Of a stretch of DNA of 64,000 nucleotides, positions 63,404 through 64,000 are shown in pieces. The stretch is from Actinotalea alkalitolerans (GTDB taxonomy: Bacteria > Actinomycetota > Actinomycetes > Actinomycetales > Cellulomonadaceae), in contig NZ_JAMBPP010000007.1 in the NCBI RefSeq assembly GCF_023369855.1, positions 173,486-237,485 on the forward strand, given 5' to 3'. Below the pieces are notes generated by a model. It had not been told where the DNA came from and made no database searches. It saw nothing but the letters and a program-made list of their open reading frames with translations. Each line of letters begins with the position of its first letter. The first letter of the stretch is position 1. The position numbers and the translations under genes were made by a program.

Positions 63404-63450
63404 GCGGAAGGGCCGGAGCGGCCTCTAGGCGGATGGGCCGGAGCGGCCTC
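63401..63450. repeat. 25-base tandem duplication across two stop codons
   Basis: Positions 63401-63425 and 63426-63450 are identical except at one base (A or T at the ninth position). The first copy starts with the MFS stop codon TAG; the second holds the final codons of the convergent DUF2530 gene. Each copy could provide a stop on both strands. Confidence 0.9.
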
Positions 63451-63685
63451 GGCGCCGACGACGGTGCTCCCAGCCCAGGGCGACGAAGCCCAGCAACAGG
63501 CCGGCGAGGCTGATCGCCGCACCGCGCCCGTCGGTGGCACCGGTGAGCGCCAGGACGCCGGTCACGATCAGGGACACGGTCCAGGCACCCACTCCGACCC
63601 CGAAGACCCGTCGGAGGTCGACCTCGACGGGGTCGAGCGCGCTGGGGGCCAGCAGGCTCGTGCGTGGAGGACGGTCGGGGGTCAC
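63425..63685 (-). CDS. DUF2530 family membrane protein
   Basis: The 86-residue product matches the small actinobacterial DUF2530 family: an N-terminus with PLDVD-like LDPVEVDLRRVFGVGVGAW, two transmembrane helices (about residues 29-48 and 56-73) and a very basic end WEHRRRRRGR. No function is known. It converges on the MFS gene and ends inside the tandem duplication, whose first copy would supply another stop if the second were lost. It is divergent from the NCS2 permease gene. Confidence 0.85.
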   Translation of the reverse strand: MTPDRPPRTSLLAPSALDPVEVDLRRVFGVGVGAWTVSLIVTGVLALTGATDGRGAAISLAGLLLGFVALGWEHRRRRRGRSGPSA

Positions 63686-63749
63686 ACCGTCGAGCCTATC
63701 GAGCGTGCGGCGGGCCGCAGCGGAGGCGCCGTCCCGATGTGATTCCCGT

Positions 63750-63855
63750 CACAGCGTGGCAGCGTTTCCGCAGGAGCGAGCGGCCAGGTCGCCCGGAGCG
63801 CAGGCCGGACGTCGGACGGCGACTCCTGGCCGTCACACTCCTCTGCCACGCTGTG
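63750..63855 (+). promoter_or_regulatory. Strongly structured leader in front of the NCS2 permease
   Basis: CACAGCGTGGCAG (63750-63762) is exactly complementary to CTGCCACGCTGTG (63843-63855), which ends four bases before the ATG. Inside, CGGCCAGG and TCGCC (63781-63793) pair with GGCGA (63818-63822) and CCTGGCCG (63825-63832) across a two-base bulge. The outer stem would hide the ribosome-binding region. I match it to no known riboswitch class. Confidence 0.5.
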
Positions 63856-63859
63856 CGCC

Positions 63860-64000
63860 ATGTCGCAACCCTCCACCACTGCTGAGTCGACGCAGGCCAC
63901 CCGGCCCGTGGGCGCCGTCGACCGCTACTTCAAGATCACCGAGCGTGGCTCGACCGTCGGCACCGAGATCCGTGGCGGCCTGGTCACGTTCTTCACGATG
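63860..64000 (+). CDS. NCS2-family purine permease (3' end cut by window)
   Basis: The first 47 codons of a nucleobase permease are present. After a 17-residue S/T/A-rich N-terminus comes VDRYFKITERGSTVGTEIRGGLVTFFTM, cited in part, the conserved opening of the AzgA/PbuG-like (adenine, guanine, hypoxanthine) branch of the NCS2 family. The exact purine is undetermined. The gene runs off the right edge of the window. Its start codon lies immediately behind a long inverted repeat, so translation may be controlled by leader structure (inference). Confidence 0.85.
   Translation, partial: MSQPSTTAESTQATRPVGAVDRYFKITERGSTVGTEIRGGLVTFFTM

Overview
This is a very GC-rich stretch, nearly all coding, with many GTG starts and ATGA/GTGA gene overlaps. 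The gene set points to an actinobacterium (Actinomycetota): mshA (mycothiol), carD, senX3-regX3, a WXG100 protein, mycobacterial-type XPB helicase with its partner, and the actinobacterial families DUF3263, DUF4032, DUF3027, DUF4031 and DUF2530. A Nocardioidaceae-like relative is plausible, but this is inferred from gene content only. mshA is cut at the left edge and an NCS2 purine permease gene at the right edge.

Layout. 0-13.2 kb: mshA, gpmA, then a phosphate block: phoU, divergent senX3-regX3, and two consecutive pstSCAB operons. PHO-box-like GTTCACC repeats lie between phoU and senX3 and in front of the second operon. 13.3-21.4 kb: a carboxymuconolactone-decarboxylase-like protein, a lipoprotein, carD-ispD-ispF, an EamA exporter with a divergent LysR regulator, a quinone-oxidoreductase-like gene, cysS-rlmB. 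21.4-30.4 kb: DUF4032, a ugpC/msiK-type ATPase, otsBA (trehalose), a membrane-anchored Ser/Thr kinase, and a MauE-DsbA-like thiol redox pair. 30.5-34.9 kb: tRNA-Thr(TGT), then a glycerol-3-phosphate-type ABC importer (two permeases, binding lipoprotein) joined to a glycerophosphodiester phosphodiesterase, with no ATPase of its own.

35.4-39.0 kb is the most unusual part. Two small exported proteins are paralogous, with two cysteines exactly 34 residues apart in each. A SipW/ER-type signal peptidase and a third exported protein with a similar N-terminal layout lie with them. The second paralog sits downstream of a clear GEMM-I (cyclic di-GMP-I) riboswitch, followed by a possible 30-codon ORF and two hairpins. 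I read this as a candidate c-di-GMP-controlled surface or matrix protein locus, analogous in layout (not shown to be homologous) to tapA-sipW-tasA.

39-64 kb: ung, DUF3263, a LytR_C protein, an FAD oxidoreductase, groEL with two CIRCE elements, DUF4031, WXG100, an HD-like protein, a PhoPR-like two-component system, PspA, a TPM-domain protein, a class I amidotransferase, the XPB helicase and its partner, TetR, a cold-shock protein, DUF3027, a 1029-residue sacsin-type ATPase, an MFS transporter, DUF2530, and a strongly structured leader in front of the NCS2 permease.

Several genes have a TANNNT box 6-7 bases before the start codon, which suggests widespread leaderless transcription.
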